From: Fontisphaera persica
Lineage (GTDB): Bacteria; Verrucomicrobiota; Verrucomicrobiia; Limisphaerales; Fontisphaeraceae
DNA: 64,000 bases
Assembly (NCBI RefSeq): GCF_024832785.1
Contig: NZ_CP116615.1
Location: 1,364,001 to 1,428,000, forward strand
Direction: 5' to 3'
Shown piece by piece: positions 1 through 8,923 of the stretch. The notes under the pieces are model-generated. The model searched no databases. It was not told the DNA's origin and was given only the letters and a program-made list of their open reading frames with translations. The translations under genes were made by a program, and so were the position numbers. The stretch's first letter is position 1, and the number at the start of each line of letters is the position of its first letter.

Positions 1-429
1 GCCGCCAATAATTATGGCACCAAAGGCACACCGCCCAAGGCCTGCCGCATGGGGGCTTTGCTTGCGCTGCCTCCGCACTTGACGGATGAGGCTCTGGGAC
101 TGGAAACAGAACCGGCACGGCGACTGGCCCAGGCACTGCGGGACTATGGCGCTTACATCGTGGACGATACGGCCTGGGATGTTTACGCTTTGGTCACGGA
201 ATGGGGGCCAGCCGGGCGGGTCAAGGATGAATTCAAAAAAGCTTGGGGATTCGAGATAAACCCCGCCCATCGGAATAACCCATGGTCACGGGATATGGAC
301 CGTCTGTTTACGAATTTGCACGTCGTGGACAACAATGGCCCGGACCGCATCGGCGGCGGCGGCGAGCCGCGAGTGCCCTTGGCGCCGCCCCTGGCCCCAC
401 CCGGCCAGCGCCAACAAGATTACCGCTGA
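1..429 (+). CDS. C-terminal part of an unrecognised protein (5' end outside window)
   Basis: The frame is open from base 1, so the start lies upstream of the window; a Met codon at 49 is probably internal. The visible 142 residues contain a Met-Gly-Ala-Leu-Leu-Ala-Leu-Pro-Pro stretch, an Asp-Tyr-Gly-Ala-Tyr-(Ile)-Val-Asp-Asp stretch, and near the end a His-Val-Val-Asp-Asn-Asn-Gly-Pro stretch followed by a Gly-rich segment and Pro-Leu-Ala-Pro-Pro-Leu. These compact motifs look like a conserved family of bacterial proteins of unknown function, perhaps secreted, but no catalytic family can be named. The stop codon overlaps the stop region of the convergent avtA gene by about 10 bp. Confidence 0.6.
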   Translation, partial: AANNYGTKGTPPKACRMGALLALPPHLTDEALGLETEPARRLAQALRDYGAYIVDDTAWDVYALVTEWGPAGRVKDEFKKAWGFEINPAHRNNPWSRDMDRLFTNLHVVDNNGPDRIGGGGEPRVPLAPPLAPPGQRQQDYR

Positions 430-1706
430 TTTTGGGCTGCTTCGTCGGCGATGATTTCAACGGCCTCCCGCACCACATTTTCATGGCCCGAGTAATTAAT
501 GCGCAAACATTGATGGCGATGCGTCCAATTCTCTTCGAGGCCATAGAAAAAATATTCACCCGGCACCGTTAAAACCTTGCGCTCCTTGAGGCGCTGGCAG
601 AACTCACGGCTCGAAATTTTTAATTCAGGCAGCCAAAGCCAATGAAAAAAAGCGCCTTCATCCGCGTGCATCGCCCAAGGGACCCGTGCACGCTCAAAAG
701 CGGCGTGCAACCATTCGCGGGCTTTCAATCGCCGGGCATTGTAGAACGGCTGCAACCAGCGAGGCCCAATCTCCAAAATGCTGCCATCTTCAATCCAAGG
801 AAGGACCATTTGCTGTCCCAACGTAGGATTGGCCAGCCCGGCCACGGCCGTCAAGGAAGCCACGGCTGCGGTCACCTCGGCGGGGCCTACCACGATTCCC
901 GTGCGCGTGCCTGGCAGGCCAATCTTGGAAAGGCTGAAAAGGAGGATGAAATGCGGGGCATATACGGGTTGGATGGAAGTATAAACAATGGCGGGGAATG
1001 GCACACCGTAGGCCTGGTCCAGTATGATGGGGATGCCAAATTGGGAGGCCAAGCCGGATAACGCCCGGATTTCGTCATCAGCCAGGACGTTTCCGGAGGG
1101 ATTGGTGGGCCGAGAAATCAGCATGGCGGCAATGTCGCCCTGGCGCAGGCGCTCCTCCACCACGGCTAAGTCTATGTGATATTTGAAGAGATGACGATTG
1201 GGACCCTCTATCCATTCCAGCTTGGGGCGGCAGGCAACAAAAATATCCGGCTCCAACCCCTGGTCCGCATACCCAAGATACTCAGGACAAAGGGGAAGCA
1301 GGATTTTTCTTTGTTTTCCCGCCCTGTCCTGTCCGGCAAAAAGATTGATAAGGAAAAAGGTGGCACATTGGCTGCCCGGGGTGATGGCCACATGCTCCGG
1401 CTGCACCGGCCAACCATAAGTACGGCGCAGCAGGGCGGCAAAAGCCTCAATGAATCGGGGATGTCCACGAGGGGGATCGTAATTACCCAGCATGGCGGCC
1501 ACCGTTTCCGGTTCTTCAAGCATTTGTTTGAGCCGCTGCCGGGCAGCTTGAGTAAATTCGGGCACCATGGCCGGATTCCCGCCGCCCAACATGCGCATGT
1601 CTGGATCCACGGTTAGCGCGTGCCCCAAGTCTTCCATTAACTCCCAGATGCCGGTGGCTTGAGATAACTTGGCCCCTACGCGGGTAATCACGTCAGGATT
1701 GAGCAT
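420..1706 (-). CDS. avtA: valine--pyruvate aminotransferase (class I/II, PLP-dependent)
   Basis: The 428-residue product matches E. coli AvtA (417 aa) along its whole length by recall: Met-Glu-Asp-Leu near the N-terminus, Leu-Gly-Gly-Gly-Asn-Pro-Ala, Asn-Tyr-Asp-x-Pro-x-Gly, Pro-Glu-Tyr-x-Gly-Tyr-Ala-Asp, Ser-Arg-Pro-Thr-Asn-Pro-(S/T)-Gly-Asn, and Ser-Leu-Ser-Lys-x-Gly-Leu-Pro-Gly with the PLP Lys at about residue 261. The family transfers amino groups between alanine or 2-aminobutyrate and 2-oxoisovalerate, linking to valine synthesis; ilvC lies about 11 kb away. A longer frame begins at 1775, but the ATG at 1706 fits the family start and lies 4 bp after the upstream gene's stop, so the two are probably co-transcribed. 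It converges with the partial gene at 1-429. Confidence 0.93.
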   Translation of the reverse strand: MLNPDVITRVGAKLSQATGIWELMEDLGHALTVDPDMRMLGGGNPAMVPEFTQAARQRLKQMLEEPETVAAMLGNYDPPRGHPRFIEAFAALLRRTYGWPVQPEHVAITPGSQCATFFLINLFAGQDRAGKQRKILLPLCPEYLGYADQGLEPDIFVACRPKLEWIEGPNRHLFKYHIDLAVVEERLRQGDIAAMLISRPTNPSGNVLADDEIRALSGLASQFGIPIILDQAYGVPFPAIVYTSIQPVYAPHFILLFSLSKIGLPGTRTGIVVGPAEVTAAVASLTAVAGLANPTLGQQMVLPWIEDGSILEIGPRWLQPFYNARRLKAREWLHAAFERARVPWAMHADEGAFFHWLWLPELKISSREFCQRLKERKVLTVPGEYFFYGLEENWTHRHQCLRINYSGHENVVREAVEIIADEAAQNQR

Positions 1707-1710
1707 AGAG

Positions 1711-4365
1711 TCACGGGAATTGCACTTCGAGGATAGCGGGACCCTGGACCTGCAATGCCATCCATCCTTGCGCATGGCCCACCTCGTGCGGCGGCTGCAA
1801 CGGCAAATCCCGGCCGTTGAGTTTCAATCGGGGCGTGGCAGACAGGCCGCTCAGCAGCACAAAATAAGGCTGGGAGGGCCAGCCCATGACTTGGAAACGG
1901 GCGGACTGCGCGTTTTCCTGCTGGATGCGAATGTGGCCGGGAGCATGCACGTTGAAACCCGCGCGGCGGAAACGCTTAAAATCCCATAATGGAACTTGTG
2001 TGAAATAGTTGACGGCGTTGGCCCCCACCGTGCCGGGGTTGATCGCGGGGCCGTCAGCTTGTTGCTCGCGAAGAAGGAAATAGTCGGGCAGCAATCCCAC
2101 GCGGTTGGTGTCCTCAGCCTTCCAGGTATGTTGGAGACCGGCCACGGTAATGCCGTCAGCCACCGTACGCCAGATGCCCCGAGGATCGGCCTCGGCCAGC
2201 CGATACAGAGAATCAGCGTACACCAAACCACACCATTGAACGGGTTGCCCAAACCAGACGGGGGCTTTCCAGGTGGTGGCTCCCAGCACGGCAATGGTGC
2301 TGTACAAACCCACTTTGCCTTGCGTTGGATTGACCAGATAAACAAACGGAATGCCCGTCCATGCCCAATACCGCGCCTGTTCCAAAAAGGCGGAGTCCCC
2401 GCTTAATTCGTAGCCAAGCACATATGCCTTAACCAGATGGGCTGAGGCTAAAATATCCGGTGTGTGCAAAGGAATTTCCCATGTCTGCGCCCCGCGGGGC
2501 ACGCCGTGATTATAGCGCTTCTGCGCGCGCAAGGCAGTCAAGGCGCGTGCCGTCAACTCGCGATCGCCACAAAAGGCGGCGGCTTGCAGGGCTTCGGCCA
2601 GCGGTTGAAAAGTCAGACCATTGGCGTGATTCGTCCAGTAAGTGCGTGCGTAATCCGGCCCGCCAGGTGTCGGACGGTAAAACACAAGATAATCATCTCC
2701 CAGGCGCTTAAGTTGACTGGCGGCGTATTCGCGCGCGGTGTTGATATTGTCGCTCACCTGACCAAATACCAGGGGCACGGCCGGACCGCGCACATGGCTT
2801 ATGGCGGAATGGAAATAATTCCGTGAGGGCACCAAGGCAAGGGCCTCAGCGGCTGCCTGACGCAGTTCCTGGGCAAACGGAGATTCACGCCGGGCCAGCC
2901 AAGTCATGTAAAGCGCCGCATCAGCCGCAGGTTGCGCATTGAACCCGGGCCAGACGGCGTGACGGTAGCGGTTGCCCTCGCGGACTTTCGAGCGTAACCA
3001 GCCCCGGGCCGCCAGTTCTTCGTAGGCCGGCAAATCCATGTAATTTTTGGCGTAAGCCGGCAGGCCATGCAAAGCCACGTATTGTTGGACGGCGGGAATG
3101 ACCGTGCTGCCCTCCCCCCCCATCAAACGCAGCCGGCATTCAACCTTTTCCCCGCCTCGTAAAAGCCGAGGAAAATGAGGCACCAAACTGCCCTCTGGAC
3201 GGTTAGCACCGTCCGATTCAGGCCAAATCACCCCCATGACGTGGCCCCTGCTGCCATAGAGCCGGTCGGGCGAATCGAACACGGCACTAAAGCCAAGATG
3301 GTTGTCATAAGCCAGGGCGACATAATGTCCACGTTCCTGCACCACCATGAGCGGAAAGGTTATCTTATGGTTGGCTGGAACCTGTCGGCGAGACTCAGGA
3401 CCAATGATATCCGCCTCCGAGCTGCTAGGCTCGTTTTCCAGATATTCCAGCCCGGCAAAAAGCGCCTGGTTTTTATTGGTGCCGAAGGTCCCTTCCCCGG
3501 CGGCAAGCAAAAACATTGGCACATATAAAACCTCGGTATCTTGGGAGGTTTCCAACACAGTTCTGACCTCCACGACATTGGCCGAGCCAGCGCGAAACTC
3601 CTGTGCATACCGCCATTCAGCACCCCGGACATCTTTCCAGACGGCCTCCAACTGATAAATTGAAGGTGTCATCCGCACCACAGGAAGTGGAATATCCATC
3701 CAATGTTGCTTCATTTCATGCGCATAAGAAATCTGAAGACGCGGATGCGCATAAGCCATGGCGTGGCCATTCACGCGCATTTCAACGCCCCATCGAGAAT
3801 CCGGGGCATCCCAGCACTCCACCAGGCCGGACTTCACCACTCGCCGACGGCCGGGGGCAGGCGGCTGCCATGGGACTGGCGGTGGGGTAAACTCCGCCCG
3901 TGGTTCAAATTGAATAAATGCCAGGACAGCTTCGCCGGAATTACCGGGCGGGTCCAGTCTAAAACGGTATTGTGGCCCTAATGCGGGCAACGGCAGCCGA
4001 ATTTCTGCCCATTGATCTTGGGGCACAATAAACCGCCGCGACTGATCTTCCGTGGCATGACGATCGAAAAAGAATAATTGGGCCATCCCACCCGACGATG
4101 ATTTGAGACGGATTTTCACCCAAAGCAACTGGTTAGCAGGAAAATCGCGAGCTGGACTGTGGATATAAGGATCATGGCCAGCAATCACCATCCGCAATCC
4201 TTCAGCAACTGGCTCGAAGTGGCTGAGGTGGTGGGGGCCATGCCATTGCCGGGCTTCTTCCGGGCGGGTCAAATCAAAGGAAGGCAAGGTGGAGGCGCTG
4301 TGAAGCCCGCACACGCTTACCCCAAAAGCTAAAACCAATATGCTCCAGGCAAACTTTCTATACAT
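1711..4365 (-). CDS. large secreted protein, possibly carbohydrate-active, function unknown
   Basis: An 884-residue product. The ATG at 4365 is preferred over the longer frame (to 4443) because it opens directly into a signal peptide: Met-Tyr-Arg-Lys, then a hydrophobic stretch ending near Cys-Gly-Leu-His-Ser-Ala-Ser. Residues about 30-190 look beta-rich, like a carbohydrate-binding or jelly-roll domain. About 440-790 is helical with Trp/Tyr-rich motifs (for example His-Ala-Val-Trp-Pro-Gly-Phe) resembling an (alpha/alpha)-toroid as in some glycosidases and lyases. The last 80 residues form a small beta domain. I do not recognise the family, and the toroid idea is inference from pattern. It is followed 4 bp later by avtA, so the two probably share a transcript, though no functional link is obvious. 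Confidence 0.7.
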   Translation of the reverse strand: MYRKFAWSILVLAFGVSVCGLHSASTLPSFDLTRPEEARQWHGPHHLSHFEPVAEGLRMVIAGHDPYIHSPARDFPANQLLWVKIRLKSSSGGMAQLFFFDRHATEDQSRRFIVPQDQWAEIRLPLPALGPQYRFRLDPPGNSGEAVLAFIQFEPRAEFTPPPVPWQPPAPGRRRVVKSGLVECWDAPDSRWGVEMRVNGHAMAYAHPRLQISYAHEMKQHWMDIPLPVVRMTPSIYQLEAVWKDVRGAEWRYAQEFRAGSANVVEVRTVLETSQDTEVLYVPMFLLAAGEGTFGTNKNQALFAGLEYLENEPSSSEADIIGPESRRQVPANHKITFPLMVVQERGHYVALAYDNHLGFSAVFDSPDRLYGSRGHVMGVIWPESDGANRPEGSLVPHFPRLLRGGEKVECRLRLMGGEGSTVIPAVQQYVALHGLPAYAKNYMDLPAYEELAARGWLRSKVREGNRYRHAVWPGFNAQPAADAALYMTWLARRESPFAQELRQAAAEALALVPSRNYFHSAISHVRGPAVPLVFGQVSDNINTAREYAASQLKRLGDDYLVFYRPTPGGPDYARTYWTNHANGLTFQPLAEALQAAAFCGDRELTARALTALRAQKRYNHGVPRGAQTWEIPLHTPDILASAHLVKAYVLGYELSGDSAFLEQARYWAWTGIPFVYLVNPTQGKVGLYSTIAVLGATTWKAPVWFGQPVQWCGLVYADSLYRLAEADPRGIWRTVADGITVAGLQHTWKAEDTNRVGLLPDYFLLREQQADGPAINPGTVGANAVNYFTQVPLWDFKRFRRAGFNVHAPGHIRIQQENAQSARFQVMGWPSQPYFVLLSGLSATPRLKLNGRDLPLQPPHEVGHAQGWMALQVQGPAILEVQFP

Positions 4366-4511
4366 GCCCAGGAGATTTAGATTCTTTTGCGAAATTGGGC
4401 GAGAAAATAAGGCAGTTGAATACCCCTGTAACAAGGCACACAAATACCCCTCAGTGCGGTTGCAAGCTGGACTGCTTTATGAGAGGGGCTGGCAAGGCAA
4501 CCTTTGATGAC

Positions 4512-4937
4512 TCAGCGATGAACGTAAGTAATTTTGACCCCACAGCATTGTTCTTTGCGACTGCCATTCTGCTTAAGCCACTTCGGGTCTTTGGGGCCTT
4601 GGTAGGTCACTTGCAAATGGTTGCTGCCCAGCCACTGCAAATCGAAATTACCGTAACCGCTCCACAGTTTGTCACCTAGAATGAAGTGTCTTTGGTTGAA
4701 AGGCTCTTCTTGGCGTCGCACATTAACGTTGGAGTAGAAATAGCCAGCGGCACCGCCCCCTGCGCACTCAAAAGCCGTAGCCACATAACGTCCGCCAGGG
4801 CTGAACTTTTCCTGCAAAACCGTTACACGGTCGGTTTTTCGCCACTGCTCGCCACAGGCAATGGCTAGAATAATCAGGCCTAAGAAAATTACGCCCCATC
4901 CCAACGCAGGCCAGTGAAAGGAATTGGCTTTTTTCAT
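4512..4937 (-). CDS. small membrane-anchored protein, DUF5412-like
   Basis: A 141-residue product. The ATG at 4937 is favoured over an in-frame start at 4994 because Met-Lys-Lys precedes one hydrophobic segment (about residues 10-30, ending Ile-Ala-Cys-Gly) that could be a signal anchor or an atypical lipoprotein signal. The mature part has Phe-Ser-Pro-Gly-Gly-Arg-Tyr-Val-Ala-Thr-Ala-Phe, then a Gly-rich Gly-Gly-Gly-Ala-Ala-Gly-Tyr turn, and Leu-Gln-Trp-Leu-Gly-Ser-Asn-His-Leu-Gln-Val-Thr-Tyr. This resembles DUF5412-type single beta-domain proteins of unknown function. Two adjacent Cys residues lie near the C-terminus. It is divergent from the glycosidase gene that follows. Confidence 0.65.
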   Translation of the reverse strand: MKKANSFHWPALGWGVIFLGLIILAIACGEQWRKTDRVTVLQEKFSPGGRYVATAFECAGGGAAGYFYSNVNVRRQEEPFNQRHFILGDKLWSGYGNFDLQWLGSNHLQVTYQGPKDPKWLKQNGSRKEQCCGVKITYVHR

Positions 4938-5041
4938 TTTGGGGTACAATAGTAAAAATAATCTAATGGCTGGAATTGGCAAACGTTTTATCACAAGATT
5001 TTTATCGAGATTTTCCGCGGTTTTCGTCTAGGATGCAGCCC

Positions 5042-8000
5042 ATGAAAATACCCTCTCAATTGTGGCTGCTCCTTTTGGCGATACTCCCTGGCCAGATGCT
5101 TCACGGTGCCACGACCTCCCCTGCCCTGCCTTCTTCGGCTTCCGTGAAGAAATTGTTTGGCCAACCTCCGCGCGAATATGCCAGCGCTCCGCTGTGGGTT
5201 TGGAATGATAATCTAACAGAGGCGCAGATTCGCGAAACGATGCGGGACCTGGCAGGCCAGAATGTGCGCCAGGTGTTTGTGCATCCCCGGCCGGGCTTGA
5301 TGACCCCTTATCTGTCCCCAGCATGGTTTCGCTTGTGGAAAATCGCCCTGCAGGAAGCCAGACGATTGGACATGAATGTCTGGATTTATGACGAAAACTC
5401 CTATCCCAGTGGCTTTGCCGGCGGCTGGGTACCCGAGCTGATGCCGGAATCCCGGGGCCGAGGTCTTGCGTTCAAGGAGGAGAATACGCCACCCCGCTGG
5501 GGTGATAACACACTTGCCATTTTCCTGATGGAGGGTGACAAGGCTACGGATGTCAGCAGCCGCGCCTTGCGTGGCGAGCCGCTGCCGCCGGGAAAATATC
5601 TGGTGGCCACCATGCAGCGCGCCAGGAACTCACCGTGGCACGGCGACCGTTGTTACGTGGATTTGCTGTACCCCGGCGTCACCGAAAAGTTCCTCGAAGT
5701 CACCCTGGAGGCTTATCGCCGTGAATTGGGCCATGAGTTTGGCAAGCGCATTCCCGGAAGCTTCACCGATGAACCTGAACTGACCCCCGCCGGGGGGCTG
5801 CCTTGGACGGAAGATTTGCCCAAGCAATTCCAGCAGCGGTGGGGCTACAGCCTGCTGGCCAACCTTGCTTCTTTGCACTCGCCGGTGGGAGATTGGCAGC
5901 GAGTGCGCCACAATTATTACCAGACATTGCTGGACCTGTTCATCGAGCGCTGGGCCAAACCTTATTATGAGTATTGTGAGAAGCATGGTTTGGAATTCAC
6001 TGGCCATTATTGGGAACATGAATGGCCCAATGCGCGCATGGTGCCCGACAACATGGCCATGGCGGCCTGGCAGCAGCGCCCCGGCATTGACATCCTGATG
6101 AATCAATATGCCGAAAACACCCACGCGCAATTTGGCAACGTCCGCTCCTGCCGCGAAATCTCCAGCCTGGCCAACCAACTGGGACGTGCCCGCACGCTGG
6201 TGGAGCTTTACGGTGCCGCCGGCTGGGAACTGAGGTTTGAGGACATGAAGCGCATTGCCGACTGGCTGCAAGTGCTCGGGGTCAACACCATGGATGAACA
6301 CTTGTCCTATATCACCATCCGAGGCGCTCGCAAACGCGACCACCCACAGTCTTTCAGTTATCATGAGCCTTGGTGGTCAGATTACCATGTGCACGCCACC
6401 TACATGACCCGGCTATCTTGCGCCCTGTCCCAAGGGCGTCAGATTAATCGCATTTTGGTGCTCGAACCGACCACCACCGCCTGGATGTGGCAGGGCACGC
6501 CGCAACTAAGCGAACTGGGCAGCAGCTTTTTCAATTTGTTAATGGCGTTGGAGCGCGCCCAGGTGGAATATGACCTGGGATGCGAAGATGTATTACGCAA
6601 CCATGGCAGGGCGGAAAACGGGCAGCTCGTTGTGGGGCAGGCTCGTTATGACCGCGTGGTGTTGCCGCGATTCACGGAAAACTTGAACCGTGCCACGGTT
6701 CAGTTGCTTGGACAATACACCTCCCAAGGAGGTGTGCTCTATCAACTCGGCGAACCTCCCTCACGTGTGGATGGGCAGGTCTCAGGAGGCGGCGTGCAAG
6801 CGTTGCGGGGACCGGGAGTGAAAAAGGTAACCGCGGAAGAGGTGCCGGGGTTGTTGCGCGATTTTATGGCGCAGAAAGGATTTATCATCCATCGCGCCCC
6901 CAATGATGCAGGAATCCTCTTCCATCACCGGCGGCAGCTTGCCGATGGTGAGCTGCTGCTGTTGGTCAACACCAGTGCCGAGTCTGGCAGCAGTGGGGTC
7001 ATCCAAAGCGACACAGCCCAAGGGGTGGAGGCGTGGAACTTGTTCACTGGCGCGGTTGAATCTTACCCCTGCGAACGTGAAGCCCAAGGAATTCGCATCC
7101 GCTATTCACTTCCGCCAGTGGGCAGCCTCCTGCTTTACTTGAGTCCGCAACCTTTGCCATCTCCCGCTCCTGGTGCGGCAACTCCGGCACGTGTCGCCGC
7201 GGCCGGACCAGTTGATGTTCAGCGTCTGGAGCTGAACGTGCTGACGCTGGATTATGTGGACATATCGGCCGGCGGGGAAACGCGCTCCAATGTCTATTAT
7301 TACGCGGCCAACCAGTTCGCCTATCAAAAAAATGGCATGCCTCGCAATCCTTGGGACAGTGCGGTGCAATTCAAGGATGAACTGATACGAAAAACTTTTC
7401 CTCCTGAAAGCGGTTTTAGCGTAACCTACCGTTTCTTCATTACTGGCGCTGTGCCCGCGGAATTGAATTTTGTACTGGAACGGCCGGACCTCTACACCAT
7501 CACGTGCAATGGACGGCCCCTGACGCCGCAAAAAGGACGCTGGTGGATGGACAAATCCTTTGGCGTTTTGGACCTGCGCCGCGTCGCTCAATTGGGGGAA
7601 AATGTGGTGACCTGCACGGCGCGCCCGTTCCGCATCGAACATGAAATTGAACCGGCCTATGTGCTGGGGGCCTTCACGTTACGGCCGGCCAGCCGCGGTT
7701 TTATCATCGCTCCAGACGAGCCCATTGTCATCAAGCCAGCCGGTGCCGAACCGGTGCATGGCATCAACCCCGACACCACGATGTGGCTCAGCGGCGGCGT
7801 TAAATTTTCACCCAACGTCAATGACCGGCAGCCTTGGGTGGTGTTTGATTTGGGCGAGGCCAAATCGCTGGCTGAAATCAAAATCTGGAATTATTGCGAA
7901 GGACACGTCCGGGATTTAACCGGCCGTGGCGCCCGCGAAATACGGCTGAGCGCTGGTTTAACCTCCGCTCAAGATACGCCGCTGGATTGGGGCCGGCACA

Positions 8001-8695
8001 CCCTGGCGCAGGCGCAAGGCGCAGCACGCCCGCAAAAAATCCAACTGCCCAACCAGCCCGTTCGATATCTTAAAATTGAAATACTCTCCAATCATCACGG
8101 AGTTTCCTACCCCTGCGGGGATGATGTGCCAGACCACGGCTTCGTGGGATTGGCGGAGGTGCGGTTTATAGATAAAGCGGGTCAAGCGGTTAAAAGCGTC
8201 CGTGTCGCCGCCCAAAGCAGTGAATTACCTGCCCACCAACGGTTGGCCCGCTATCTGGTGGACGGTTCAAGTTTGCAAGGGGCAAAGCCCGGCTGGAATG
8301 AACAGGGGCATCCCTTTTATGCGGGCGGGGTGGCCTATCGCCAGACCTTTGAGCTTTCCCAAACATCTGGGCGTTACCTGGTACGCCTGCCCGATTGGTT
8401 GGGCAGCGTGGCTCGCGTGAAGGTCAACGGAAAATTTGCCGGCCACATTTACACACCCCCTTATGAGTGTGAGGTCACCCGCCAGCTCAAGGCAGGGCGC
8501 AACGTCATTGAGGTGACGGTGGTGGGCACGCTGAAAAACACCTTGGGGCCCCATCACGCTGGCTCCGGTCTGGGCAGTGCCTGGCCTGGCATGTTCCAGC
8601 GCGGTCCTGCGCAGGGTCCGCCTCCGGGCAATCAATACTTTACGGTGGGTTATGGTTTATTTGCGCCCTTTGAATTGGAGCAAAGAAAACCCTGA
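5042..8695 (+). CDS. secreted glycoside hydrolase, GH106-type (alpha-L-rhamnosidase-like)
   Basis: A 1217-residue product. The ATG at 5042 (alternatives 5033 and 4976) opens a classic signal peptide: Met-Lys-Ile-Pro, a Leu-rich core, then His-Gly-Ala. The catalytic part begins with Ala-Pro-Leu-Trp-Val-Trp-Asn and Val-Phe-Val-His-Pro-Arg-Pro-Gly-Leu, followed by Trp-Ile-Tyr-Asp-Glu-Asn-Ser-Tyr-Pro-Ser-Gly, the hallmark opening of the GH106/Glyco_hydro_106 barrel. About 905-1050 is discoidin (F5/8)-like: Gln-Pro-Trp-Val-Val-Phe-Asp-Leu-Gly-Glu-Ala, then Ile-Lys-Ile-Trp-Asn-Tyr. About 1065-1215 is a galactose-binding-like beta-sandwich. GH106 enzymes remove alpha-L-rhamnose from plant glycans such as rhamnogalacturonan. 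Many distant relatives are uncharacterised, so the substrate is inferred. Export to the periplasm or surface is expected. Confidence 0.82.
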   Translation: MKIPSQLWLLLLAILPGQMLHGATTSPALPSSASVKKLFGQPPREYASAPLWVWNDNLTEAQIRETMRDLAGQNVRQVFVHPRPGLMTPYLSPAWFRLWKIALQEARRLDMNVWIYDENSYPSGFAGGWVPELMPESRGRGLAFKEENTPPRWGDNTLAIFLMEGDKATDVSSRALRGEPLPPGKYLVATMQRARNSPWHGDRCYVDLLYPGVTEKFLEVTLEAYRRELGHEFGKRIPGSFTDEPELTPAGGLPWTEDLPKQFQQRWGYSLLANLASLHSPVGDWQRVRHNYYQTLLDLFIERWAKPYYEYCEKHGLEFTGHYWEHEWPNARMVPDNMAMAAWQQRPGIDILMNQYAENTHAQFGNVRSCREISSLANQLGRARTLVELYGAAGWELRFEDMKRIADWLQVLGVNTMDEHLSYITIRGARKRDHPQSFSYHEPWWSDYHVHATYMTRLSCALSQGRQINRILVLEPTTTAWMWQGTPQLSELGSSFFNLLMALERAQVEYDLGCEDVLRNHGRAENGQLVVGQARYDRVVLPRFTENLNRATVQLLGQYTSQGGVLYQLGEPPSRVDGQVSGGGVQALRGPGVKKVTAEEVPGLLRDFMAQKGFIIHRAPNDAGILFHHRRQLADGELLLLVNTSAESGSSGVIQSDTAQGVEAWNLFTGAVESYPCEREAQGIRIRYSLPPVGSLLLYLSPQPLPSPAPGAATPARVAAAGPVDVQRLELNVLTLDYVDISAGGETRSNVYYYAANQFAYQKNGMPRNPWDSAVQFKDELIRKTFPPESGFSVTYRFFITGAVPAELNFVLERPDLYTITCNGRPLTPQKGRWWMDKSFGVLDLRRVAQLGENVVTCTARPFRIEHEIEPAYVLGAFTLRPASRGFIIAPDEPIVIKPAGAEPVHGINPDTTMWLSGGVKFSPNVNDRQPWVVFDLGEAKSLAEIKIWNYCEGHVRDLTGRGAREIRLSAGLTSAQDTPLDWGRHTLAQAQGAARPQKIQLPNQPVRYLKIEILSNHHGVSYPCGDDVPDHGFVGLAEVRFIDKAGQAVKSVRVAAQSSELPAHQRLARYLVDGSSLQGAKPGWNEQGHPFYAGGVAYRQTFELSQTSGRYLVRLPDWLGSVARVKVNGKFAGHIYTPPYECEVTRQLKAGRNVIEVTVVGTLKNTLGPHHAGSGLGSAWPGMFQRGPAQGPPPGNQYFTVGYGLFAPFELEQRKP

Positions 8696-8923
8696 ACCCT
8701 ACCAGCAAGGAGATTGCCCTCTGGAAGCAGTTCACGGCTGGATTCCTACCGCCTCCCTTCCTGGTGTCCTCCAGGATGGTCGGATGGTCGGCCCCATCGC
8801 CCAGGGAGCCTTTTTGAAGCTCGAAGCAAGGGGTGTTTTTCTCCCAAGCTTGTAATATCTGTGGGGTATCTTGTGTTTTTGTCTGGCCTGAAATGGATAA
8901 ACTTTGGATAACACGGCGAGCTT

